The notes beneath the pieces were generated by a model, which saw only the letters and a program-made list of their open reading frames with translations, did not search any database and was not told where the DNA came from. Position numbers and translations under genes: made by a program. A DNA stretch of 64,000 nt from Phoebastria nigripes (taxonomy: Eukaryota; Chordata; Aves; Procellariiformes; Diomedeidae): the NCBI GenBank assembly GCA_035582835.1, contig JAYKAV010003359.1:1-64000 (forward strand). The letters run 5' to 3'. Within the stretch, counting starts at the first letter, position 1, and the number at the start of each line of letters is the position of its first letter. Shown piece after piece: positions 50,032 through 59,800 of this stretch.

Positions 50032-50559
50032 AGTCAAGATGAGACTCCATCAACGCTCACAAATATTTGCTGACAAACACAGACAGAAAAAGCAGAGGCA
50101 CAGCCACGCTTCCATATTTTGGACAGACTGAGCATTACGAGTAGCCAAGCAGCACTTTCACAGTACCAGAGACTCTCTTAATGGGCACCTCTGGATACCC
50201 CTCTGAGGAGCACTGGGACAGATTCACTTCACCTCAGCTAAAACAGGACAAAACGAAGGTAAGGACACAGCAGCACATATTCACAACAAGGGGGAAAAAT
50301 GGACATAATGCCTAGTGTGAGGAACACAGGAGCACCTCAACATTCTCCTCTCTGCTGATAAGCTGGGCAGAGCAGCGTGGCTGAGAGCCACACAGCCCAG
50401 TGCTGGCCACAGCCCAGTTGCAGCCACAGGTCCCTCCAACAGGGGAAGTTCCCCAGGCACAATGCACTGTGTGAGAGCCCTTCAAAATAAGGACCTGAGG
50501 GCTTCATCCACAAGGAGGAGAAGGCAACAAAACCTCCCACAGAACCCCCTTCCACACAT

Positions 50560-51045
50560 TAACATCACTGACTGCAGGTAGGCCGTGTGCAGCACTTCTG
50601 CCTGAAACAATATTGTATTTCAACCCTCGGGCAGGTAGGCAGAACCCTGTGCTGCACAGCAAAATACAGCCCAGCAGAACAGGGCTGCAAGAAACTGTGA
50701 CTTACTTGTATACAGGCTTATGGACACCCCTTCTCCTTCCATCTGACCATCAGCCGCTACTGCAAATACTGTGAAATTGTACATCGTCCCAGGGATTAAC
50801 TCGGTAATTTCTGCTTTGGTGACATCGGACGTCAGGNCGCTCATCATTCAGAGTGCAGGAGCACCCCAACAAACATCACCAGACGCTCATGGAGGCTTTT
50901 GCATCAATGGGCAGCTAAGAGAGAACTGAAGAGAAGTCATTCTGAGTGGGATTCATCTCCCTTTGACACTCCAAAGCAGAAGCACAGGCCATCACTCTGA
51001 CAGCACTCCCAGGGCTTCCCTCGGGAATCTAGAGAGGTGGGCAGA
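50560..51045 (-). repeat. Tandem FN3-exon unit A (continues at about 53,405-53,480 after a CR1)
   Basis: Intron sequence at 50,840-51,040 matches 54,170-54,390 closely (for example CTCATCATTCAGAGTGCAGG on the plus strand in both). The match resumes at about 53,415 (GAGATGAGGATGGAGGGGAA) beyond the CR1 insertion. Unit A is therefore a duplicate of unit B split by a later CR1. Confidence 0.85.
50706..50836 (-). CDS. PTPRJ: PTPRJ FN3 exon, unit A (3' half; 5' half missing at a single n)
   Basis: 131 bp from a single n at 50,837 to the donor GTAAGTCACAG. It encodes LTSDVTKAEITELIPGTMY and continues to SISLYT, the second half of the FN3 domain. The ambiguous base marks a break: upstream of it, exon sequence is replaced by intron sequence matching the flank of unit B's gap. 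No acceptor is visible. Either the 5' half was lost when contigs were joined, or it is truly deleted and the exon is dead. The one-base 3' overhang still joins in frame to 42,232. Confidence 0.75.
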
Positions 51046-53385
51046 GAAGAGAATAGCACAGAATAGCACAATTTCAGTTGGAAGGGACCTACAACGATCA
51101 TCTAGTCCAAATGCCTGACCACTTCAGGGCTGACCAAAAGTTAAAGCATATTATTGAGGGCATTGTCCAAATGCCTCTTAAACACTGACAGGCTTGGGGC
51201 ATCGACCACCTCTCTAGGAAGCCTGTTCCAGTGTTTGACCACCCTCTCGGTAAAGAAATGCTTCCTAATGTCAAGTCTAAACCTCCCCTGGCGCAGCTTT
51301 GAACCACTCCCACAAGTCCTATCACTGGATCCCAGGGAGAAGAGATCAGCACCTCCCTCTCCACAGCCCCTCCTCAGGAAGCTGTAGAGAGCAATGAGGT
51401 CACCACTCAGCCTCCTTTTCTCCAAACTAGACAAACCCAAAGTCCTTAGCTGTTCCTCAGAGGACACTCCCTCCAGCCCTGTCACCAGCTTTGTTGCCCT
51501 CCTCCGGACGCATTCAAGTCCCTTAACATCCTTCTTAAATTGTGGGGCTCAGAACTGCACACAGTACTCCAGGTGAGGCCGCACCAACACTGAATACAGC
51601 GGGATAATCGCCTCTTTTGACCAGCTGGTTATNCTGTGTTTGATGCACCCCAGGATGCGGTTTGCCCTCTTGGCTGCCAGGGCACGCTGCTGACTCATAT
51701 TGAGCCTGCTGTCNANCAGCACCCNCAGATCCCTTTCTGCAGGGCTGCTCTCCAGCCACTCCTCTCCCAATTTATACTTGTGCCTGGCATTACTCCATCC
51801 CAGGTGCAGAATCTGGCATTTTGACTTGTGGAATTTCATGCCATTAATCATTGCCCAATGCTCCAATCTATCTACATCCCTCTACAATGCCTCCTGTCCC
51901 TCAAGAGAGTCAACAGCACCTCCCAGTTTGGTATCATCAGCAAACTTGCTAACGGTGCATTCAACTCCTGCATCCAGATCGTTGATAAATATATTGAACA
52001 GGACCGGCCCTAGGATTGAGCCCTGAGGAACACCTCTGGTGACCGGTCACCAGCCAGCTGTAGCCCCATTCACTACAACCCTTTGAGCTCTGCCCTTCAG
52101 CCAGTTCTTCAGCCAGCACATCNTGAACCCGCTCATCCCACAGTTGGACAACTTGTCCAGAAGGATGCTGTGAGGGACAGTATCAAAAGCCTTACTAAAA
52201 TCCAGAAAAACTACATCCACCGCCTTCCCTTCATCCACTAGGCAGGTGACCTTATCATGGAAGGATATCAAATTAGCGAAACAGGACTTTGCCTTTGTGA
52301 ACCCATGTTGACTGTGCCTGATGATTGCATTATTCGTTAAATGCCTTTCAACAGTACACAGTACAATCTTCTCCATAATTTTTCCAGGAACTGAGGTTAG
52401 TCTAGCAGGTCTGTAGTTCCCTGGGTCTTTTCTCACTCCCTTCTTGTAAATTGGAATAACACTGGCTAGCTTCCAGTCAGCAGGGACCTCCCCAGACTCC
52501 CAAGACCTTTGGTAGATGATCGAGAGGGGTCCTGCTGTAACATCCGCTAGCTCCTTCAGTACTCTGGGATGAATCCCATCAGGCCCCATGGACTTGTGAA
52601 CATTCAGCTGATACAGCTGGTTGCTTACAACTTCAGTGTCCACAAAAGGAAAGTCACTGTTCCTGCACTCATGGTCCTCCGACTCAGGGGACTGGGCAGC
52701 CCAAGGTCTATCAGTATTATTAAAGACTGAGGCAAAAAACGCATTGAATGCCTCCGTTTTTCTTCATCCCTATTAGTCAGGTGACCATCTTCAACAAGTA
52801 TCGGTCCAATGTTTTCTTTAGACCTCCTCTTGCTATTAACATACTTAAAAAAGCCTTTCTTGTTATCTGAAACAACACTGGCCAGTTTCAACTCTAACTG
52901 AGTTTTGGCCTTTCCTGTCTTCTCCCTGCATATACGAACCACAGCTCTGTAATCTTCCTGCAAAGCCTGACCTTGCTTCCAGAGATCATACAATTCTTTT
53001 TCTCTTGAGCTCCACAAGGATTTCCCTGTTCAGCCAAGCTGGTCTTCTGCCCCACTTGCTTGACTTTTGACACAGCCAAATTGCCTGCTCCTGTGCTTCT
53101 AAAAGGTGGTTCTTAAAAACTGACCAGCACTCGTAGACTCCTAAGCCCTCAAAAGCAGATTCCCAGGGTAGTCTGCTAAGCAGCTCCCTGAATAGCTTAA
53201 AGTTTGCTCTCCTGAAGTCCACGGCAGCAAACTCTGCTGTCTTTTTTCCTTATTACACTGAAAATTTTAAACTCAACCATTTCCTGATCACTGTGGCCAA
53301 GGTAGCCACATCCCGCACAAGTCCTTCTCTATTCACAAATAGCAAGTCCAGGAGGGCATCTTTCCTACTTGTCTAACTGAGTACT
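51046..53385 (-). mobile_element. CR1 LINE, 5'-truncated, intronic
   Basis: About 2.34 kb of CR1 in the gene's orientation. The 5' end is truncated inside the endonuclease domain. The RT domain is recognisable, as are a 3' UTR of CR1 type and short 3' tandem repeats (ATTCTGTGCT-like, 51,046-51,070). Several frameshifts and stops are present, so it is inactive. It lies within FN3 unit A. Confidence 0.95.
51141..53222 (-). pseudogene. CR1 ORF2 (reverse transcriptase) remains
   Basis: Consecutive segments read MDFRRANFKLFRELLSRLPW (before the RT), then the RT motifs SMGPDGIHPRVLKELADV, NYRPARLTSVPGKIMEKIV, FLDFSKAFDTVPHSILLDKL and FADDTKLGG (about 51,925-51,950), then the C-terminal region with LYSVLVRPHLEYCVQF. 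The frame changes near 52,740 and in the 52,050-51,870 stretch. Ambiguous bases at 51,633, 51,714, 51,716, 51,725 and 52,123. Confidence 0.93.
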
Positions 53386-53664
53386 TGTGACAAGAAGTTA
53401 TCTCCCATATGAGGACATATGAGGAGATGAGGATGGAGGGGAAGGAAGGTGGGTTTTGTTTGGCTGGTTTTGCTTTGTTTTTTTTTAAAGCAGGGATATG
53501 TCTCTTCCACACATTAAGACCCCATGCTTAGTAGACAGCCCAGACTAGGCTCCAGGATTAAAACATCACGTCTATACACAATAGACTTATATTGCAGCCC
53601 TCAGGCAGGTAGGCAGAGCTCTGAGCTGCCCAGCAGAACAGAGCTGCAAGAAACTGTGACTTAC

Positions 53665-53737
53665 TTGTATACAGGCTTATGGACACCCCTTCTCCTTCCG
53701 TCTGACCATCAGCCGCTACTGCAAATACTGTGAAATT
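53665..53737 (-). CDS. PTPRJ: PTPRJ FN3 exon, unit B (3' part; 5' part lost in assembly gap)
   Basis: 73 bp from the N gap to the donor GTAAGTCACAG. It encodes NFTVFAVAADGQTEGEG and continues to SISLYT, the last third of the same FN3 domain as unit C. It is nearly identical to unit A, differing at DGQT versus DGQM. The acceptor and first two thirds fall in the 401-N gap at 53,738-54,138. It is presumably a functional domain, but that cannot be shown from this assembly. Confidence 0.8.
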
Positions 53738-54138
53738 NNNNNNNNNNNNNNNNNNNNNNNNNNNNNNNNNNNNNNNNNNNNNNNNNNNNNNNNNNNNNNN
53801 NNNNNNNNNNNNNNNNNNNNNNNNNNNNNNNNNNNNNNNNNNNNNNNNNNNNNNNNNNNNNNNNNNNNNNNNNNNNNNNNNNNNNNNNNNNNNNNNNNNN
53901 NNNNNNNNNNNNNNNNNNNNNNNNNNNNNNNNNNNNNNNNNNNNNNNNNNNNNNNNNNNNNNNNNNNNNNNNNNNNNNNNNNNNNNNNNNNNNNNNNNNN
54001 NNNNNNNNNNNNNNNNNNNNNNNNNNNNNNNNNNNNNNNNNNNNNNNNNNNNNNNNNNNNNNNNNNNNNNNNNNNNNNNNNNNNNNNNNNNNNNNNNNNN
54101 NNNNNNNNNNNNNNNNNNNNNNNNNNNNNNNNNNNNNN
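53738..54138. other. Assembly gap (401 N)
   Basis: A run of n inside FN3 unit B. It removes the acceptor and first two thirds of that exon and part of the preceding intron. Confidence 1.
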
Positions 54139-54626
54139 TGGACAGAAGAAACACAGGCACACCACGACTTCACTCATCATTCAGAGTGCAGGAGCACCCC
54201 AACAAACATCACCAGATGCTCATGGAGGCTTTTGCATCAATGGGCAGCTAAGAGAGAACTGAAGAGAAGTCATCCTGAGTGAGATTCATCTCCTTTTGAC
54301 ACTCCAAAGCAGAAGCACAGGTCACTACTGTGCCAGTGCTCCCAGGGCTTCCTTGGGAATCTAGAGAGGTGGGCAGGAAAGAGATGAGGATGGAGGGGAA
54401 GGTGGGGAAGGAAGACAATTAAAAACAAAGCAAAAACATCAGGTCTGTGTTTCTGCTGCACACTAACATCCTATCCTTTGCATATAGCCAGATCAGGCTC
54501 CAGGACTGAAATATCATGTCTACACAATAGTATTGAATTACAGTCCTCACATACGTAGGTAGAGCCCTGAGCTGCACAGCAAAATACAGTCCACCAGAAA
54601 CAGGGCTGCAAGAAACTGTGACTTAC

Positions 54627-54890
54627 TTGTATACAGGCTTATGGACAGTCCTTCCGTCTCATCATCATTCACTACCGCAAATACTGTGAAATTATACAAT
54701 GTCCCAGGGATTAACTCTGTAATTTCGGCTTTGGTGACATTGGACGTCAGGTTCCTAACAGAGGTACCACTTACAACCTCCTCTATCCTGTATGTGTAAG
54801 AGTTCGAAGTGTTGTCGTTCACTGCCCATGTTAAGTTGACAGAAGTTACGCCAACATATTCTGCCTTGAGATCAAGAACTGGGTTGGGCT
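54627..54890 (-). CDS. PTPRJ: PTPRJ FN3 exon, unit C (complete copy)
   Basis: 264 bp (2 + 87 codons + 1), acceptor CTTTCACAG, donor GTAAGTCACAG. It encodes one full fibronectin type III domain: PNPVLDLKAE at the start, the core VNLTW, YTYRIEE, the ELIPGTLYNFTVFAV motif typical of the FN3 E-F strands, and SISLYT at the end. It contains five sequons. It is the only complete member of the tandem family with units A and B. Both boundaries have the same phase, so the exon can be duplicated or skipped without breaking the frame. Confidence 0.93.
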
Positions 54891-54960
54891 CTGTGAAAGG
54901 CAAGAAAAATAAATAAATAAAAACCTTTTAACCTGCAAGAATATTTGCTGACAAACACAT

Positions 54961-55663
54961 AAAGCACTCTTCTCCCCGCCCTACCCAAACAACATGTCTC
55001 TGTAAAACAGTAATCAGCCTGGGAAAATAATCAAGCCATCCTTATATTTTGGAAGGCACACTTCCTAGCTCTGCAATCTACTCTTCCTCTAACTCCTCAA
55101 GTTTCACTTCATCTCAAGGAGTAAAACCGTCTAGGTGCAGCAGTGATTACCGTCCTGCCTCAGCTGTCAACTTCATGCAGGGTGCTGACAAAGACTGGAA
55201 CACACAACCTGCTGTTATTTCTTCCTAAGCTGGCCTAAGAGACGAGCCTTTTTAGCTGCAAGTTTCACACAGTTCTCCTCTAGATACATGATACCGTCTA
55301 TACTAGGTAGAGTACTTCAGCTGTACTCTGTTACGTATGTATTTCAAATCTATATGTCACAGTATGTTTGAACTGTTGCAGCTGTAACATAAAAAGCCAT
55401 AATAAGCAGGGAAGGGAGCCCAAGCCTAACAGTGATAAAACTATTTCAAGGCCACGCAACAATCACAGTGTTAAATTGCACTCCCAGTCAGCTGTGCAGA
55501 TACATTTCTTTGGCCCATTCTCTACTCCAGTAAAGCAGTTGGATCCACGCCCCTGCATGCTCTTTGCACTCTGGACTAGAGTTTGGGCTTAAAATGCTAA
55601 CGCAGCATAAAAGCACAAAACACCCTGAAGATTCACATCCCAGTCACATTCCAAACCACTTAC
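54961..55663 (-). other. PTPRJ intron between the N-terminal exon and FN3 unit C
   Basis: About 770 bp in full. Apart from the block shared with the fossil exon (ATATTTGCTGACAAACACA near 54,940), nothing is recognised. Confidence 0.6.
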
Positions 55664-55831
55664 GTGTTACATTGTTCTGATCACTTATTGCGCTGTCAGA
55701 TGGTGACGCATCCCTGGACGATCTTCCAGCTCCATAGGTTTTGTTCCCACTTGTAGAGTTTACTGATAAATTATCATTACTACTGGTTCCTGTTTCTGCA
55801 GTTACATTTTTTGAACTGCAACCCTCAGTGC
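55664..55831 (-). CDS. PTPRJ: PTPRJ exon, Ser/Thr/Asn-rich N-terminal ectodomain
   Basis: 168 bp (2 + 55 codons + 1), acceptor TTTCAG, donor GTAAGTG. It encodes a low-complexity segment starting T-E-G-C-S-S with five N-glycosylation sequons (NVT, NLS, NST, NKT, NVT) and many Ser and Thr, and no FN3 fold. Human PTPRJ has a similar Ser/Thr/Asn-rich stretch before its first FN3 domain. This is presumably a heavily glycosylated stalk facing outward. Confidence 0.85.
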
Positions 55832-56873
55832 CTGAAAGAAAGAATACAAAGCAATAAGTATCTTTACAAAACTTCTGGGTTTCCCATTTGCAAAAGTACA
55901 GTCATTTTTAGGTATCATGCACAGACCTGCAGTCACTTCTGTTTTCCCAGTTTGTTCTCCTACAGAGATTTCACTGCACATTTCCTGGTTTTACCACTTT
56001 TAACTCCTGTCAGACAACTTGATTCAGATAAAGAGATTGCCACATTATTTCAGTCATTCGCTGACTCTACTCATGGTTTGGATAAAAGCTACCATGATCT
56101 GCTCTTTTTTTCAGTGCAGTTTTGTTTGAAAAGAACAGAACAAACTTGCAGCCACATTCTGCATGTGTATTTTTCTCACGTATTATCAGAAGCTAGCTGC
56201 TTTACTTAACCTGGCGTAGCAATTTTGTCTGTTCCCCTCAATGTATGAACAAAAAAGTTCTCATATTCACCCAGTGTGTTCCCACAAGTAAGGAAGAGAC
56301 ATGGTATCCCTACAGAAAACAACTTTAGGTTGATACGGTGCAGCTCAAAGTGTGGAGAGAGTTGATTCAGGCCCTAAAATTTAAGGGCTAACTCATGCAA
56401 GTCTGATATTCAATATTAAGGTAGAACTCATCTGCAAGTACTTTTGGAAATTTTTGCTACATGAAAACTTGTCATCTTGGCAAGTACAGCAGTTGCTATA
56501 CTCACTTCAGAAAAGCCTTAAAGTATCACTTTGGGTGTCTTTTTTTGTTTTGGGGTTTGTTTGTTTTGTATTGCCTTTAAGTATCTTTTCCAATCTTCCT
56601 AAGCACATTATATCTGTACTTGATTTTACCAGAACTCTTTACAAACTGAAAAGGGATTAAAGTGCACATTTATATCTTTAAATATCCTTAAATGCATTGC
56701 AGGAATTACAGTCACTAAAACAAGTTCACATTTTTGAATGCTATTTCTAAAAATTCTTTTCAGGAAGTTTTTTTTTTAATACTTAGCTGATACTGTTCAA
56801 TCTTTCTTAAAAGAAATTAAGATAATGAGAGTTATATTAAAAAAATATAATCGAGTAACTGAATGATACTTAC

Positions 56874-56892
56874 AGGCAATTGTACATCTGAC
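56874..56892 (-). CDS. PTPRJ: PTPRJ candidate 19-bp exon (end of signal peptide region)
   Basis: A pyrimidine-rich tract ending in CCAG precedes 19 bp, followed directly by the consensus donor GTAAGTATC. The reading V-R-C-T-I-A plus one base joins in frame to the next exon, which starts with two bases, to give Cys. The position before the Ser/Thr-rich N-terminal exon fits the end of the signal peptide and start of the mature ectodomain. The exon is called only from splice signals and phase. It would be skipped if the first exon splices directly to 55,831. Confidence 0.5.
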
Positions 56893-59800
56893 CTGGAAAA
56901 CAAAAATAAATAATAGAAATTAAAACTTTAAAACTACTGGAAGCTCAAATAAAATAAGGACTGGTTTAATTAACACATGGGGGGAGGGGGGGAAATCAGT
57001 TTAAAAACAAAAACAAAAAACAACAAACCCCCCCCAAAAAACTATTGTTGCACTCCAGACTTTTCAACCTCCAAAGAGATACCTAAAAATCTACTGACAT
57101 AAAAATAACACCAAAAGTATACCAAACTATTAGAGAAAAAAACCAAACATGCTGGTTAAATGTTAGTTACCTTTTTTTTTTTTAAAACCAGTTTAATTTA
57201 TCACAAAAACAGCTTGCATAACATATGTTGATTATTTTGCGCATATAAATTTAAAAACAAAACCTACAAGATCTTAGCCAAAAGACACTTTAGTTAGTAC
57301 CTTCAATACCATCCCACAAAAAGCAGCAGACGCGAATTAGGTCTTTTTTATTCATAAATATTTCATCCTATTGCTGTACAAGTTTTATTATTACTTCTCA
57401 CAAAAGAATTTTTTGCATTTTCTGAAACAAACTCAGTGTAGTCAAAGTTCAAAACACTTCGTATATATTCTGAAATCTAGTTTATATATGTGTATATATC
57501 CATAAAGTATCAGCAGTTGCCATTTAACTGCAACCTGAAACTACTCTGTTAGTCATACTGACAAGCACACCAGAATTTTGCTTTGAAAATGTTTTTAGTC
57601 TTTCAACTTCATGCTTTTACTTCCGAATAAGCCATTTCCCTTCCTGTTAGCGTGCAAACTGGCCTGTAAATTGTTTTCTTCATCTGCCTCCAGGTGGCAC
57701 CACAAAATGCTCCTAAAGGAGTGAAATAAAAGCCCCAGATTGAGGTCTGCAGGCGCTTGAGAGGAAAACTGTGATTTCCTGAGACTCCCGAGACTCTCAT
57801 AGCCAGCTGACGCCAACTGACTGCAGCAGCCACTTTTGTCATGTAACAGATTACTTCAGCAATTGTATCAGGGATTAAACACAACTATTCACCTTGCAAA
57901 GCTACACATGACAAGGCAAAAACAGGCATGCAGAGATACATGTCCCACAGACAGGGCAGGTCCCCAGCATGGTGCTGGAGATCCACAGGTCACAGTGCCT
58001 TCTGCCAGCAAGGCTTGTGGGCATGGGAGGTTTCCACCCATGCGCCTCTGGGTCTGGTTTTGGCATCACGGTGGGGGCAGGTGGAGGCAGTCTCCAGTCC
58101 CAGCTGCTCTAACATCACCTGCAGAAGGGCTAGACCTTTGGTTGGACCTTATACTGTGTTGCTCCTAGAAAATCCAGCTTAGCTTTATGCCAGATGGTGC
58201 CTTACCCACACAAAGCACCAAGCCTGCTGATTGCAGAGGCTGACACATTTATCTAAAGCACTTGAAATTGTCTCATTTTCTCTTTCCACCCTGTTTTCTT
58301 AGACAGTTTCTTAGCTGCTTCTGCAATTCCATGAGCTAACTCAAAATAAGCAGCTATATCACAACAACCCAATACAAAGCTTGAATCCCAAATCACTTGC
58401 CCGCCAGCTCTCACATTGCTGGTGCCACAAGTAGCTCCATCAGCAGTAGCTCCCCACATCGCAGTTGTGGGCCCAAGCAGACACACCCTCAAAAAGTAGT
58501 CAGAAGATACCATTAAATCATCTTGTTCTCCATAGGAGAGACTACAAAAACCACTCTCCACAAAGATGAGGCAGGCCAGCTCACTAGCAGCAACACTAGA
58601 AGCAACCCCTCCGCTTTACAGTAAGGAGAAATGCAGCAGAAGCAAGCTTCAAGTGGAGAGACCCCCTTCCAGCCTGGGATGATCTCGGTGCCACAGCAAG
58701 AAGAGTTTGGGCACACTTCTACCCAAAAGAGCTCTTCTAAGCATCAAAGCACTAACGCCTGGTCTTCTCTAGCACAGCCCTACTGACAACTCAGGACACA
58801 AAGCACATTACTTGGGATGCCGATGTCCTACGTACAAGCGTGAGGCTCCTCCTCAACCTTTCTGAATATTTGAGAGCCCAGCTAAACTGCAAGGCTATTA
58901 GGAAGTGACGAAACGTTCATCTGCACTCAGGTCAAGAGCCCGTCTGTATTCTTGCAGAAAGAAGCGGCCAAGGAAGAAGAGATAACAAAGGAAAAAGCCA
59001 CTCTTAAGGCAGGAAAACACTACCGTGCAGTGTTCAGACTACAAGTGCTAAGCTATGTGGAAACAGCTGCTGAATGATGAGCAAGAGGTGAGATTCCCTG
59101 AAAAGCAGGGCAATCCAAAAGCAAAGCCAAAAAGATGCTGTGTTCAATAAGAAAGGGAAATCGCAAAAAGAAGAACAAAAACAACAACAAGAAATACCAT
59201 GGGACTGAGTAAGTCACAGTGATTTCTGCAGCCCTACAGACAAAACAGCAAAAGCCTGACATCATTCACAACCTGTCCTTCAGTTACTTTCTCTTCTGTA
59301 AAACTGCCTGAAGATGACGAAGTTTCTCGTCTCCTTCTCCCCACATTTTGAGTTCTGGGGCACAGCATCCTTCCTGAGCAACAGCAACAACAGACATCGT
59401 ACAACTTAGAAACAGGTATGCCACTACCAAGTCCCCTGCACCCCTGCTTCTCACCTCCCCATTTCTCCCCTGCCAGCTCAAACAAGAAGCATGTTGATTC
59501 CTGTTTTACCCTCAGCTACAGCCATCTGATCTAACGGCAAATTATTACCAAGCTGCTAGAAACTTGGTTGTACTGTAACGCGCACGTTTTGTTAATGATG
59601 CTCAAACAACAAAAGGAAAGTTAGGCTAAAACTCCTATCACGTGATGAACGAACAGCTTCCCATCATTTTACTTGCTTTTGTTTATCACACACTTTAGCA
59701 ATACCCCCTCACAATACCCCTCTGACTTTCCAGAACCCTATGTGCAAACCAAATTCAAAAAAAAGCACATCCCATCAGCAGCAGGCAGGCCTCCTTCTGA

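Larger units (their letters stand above)
53481..54960 (-). repeat. Tandem FN3-exon units B and C
   Basis: Each unit holds the FN3 exon plus flanking intron. Shared landmarks are the donor-side segment GAAACTGTGACTTACTTG (plus strand), the 5-10 bp around TATACAGGCTTATGGACA, and upstream intron blocks such as GGCTCCAGGA (53,549 and 54,497). Units A and B are closer to each other than either is to C. Boundaries are approximate because B contains the N gap. Confidence 0.85.

Noticed and set aside
53558..54251. Apparent long frames of 154-200 codons
   Set aside because: They run through the 401-N gap. Only the short FN3 tail at 53,665-53,737 is real coding sequence.
58253..58561. 102-codon minus-strand frame
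   Set aside because: Same reasons. The composition is not obviously protein-like and no family is recognised.
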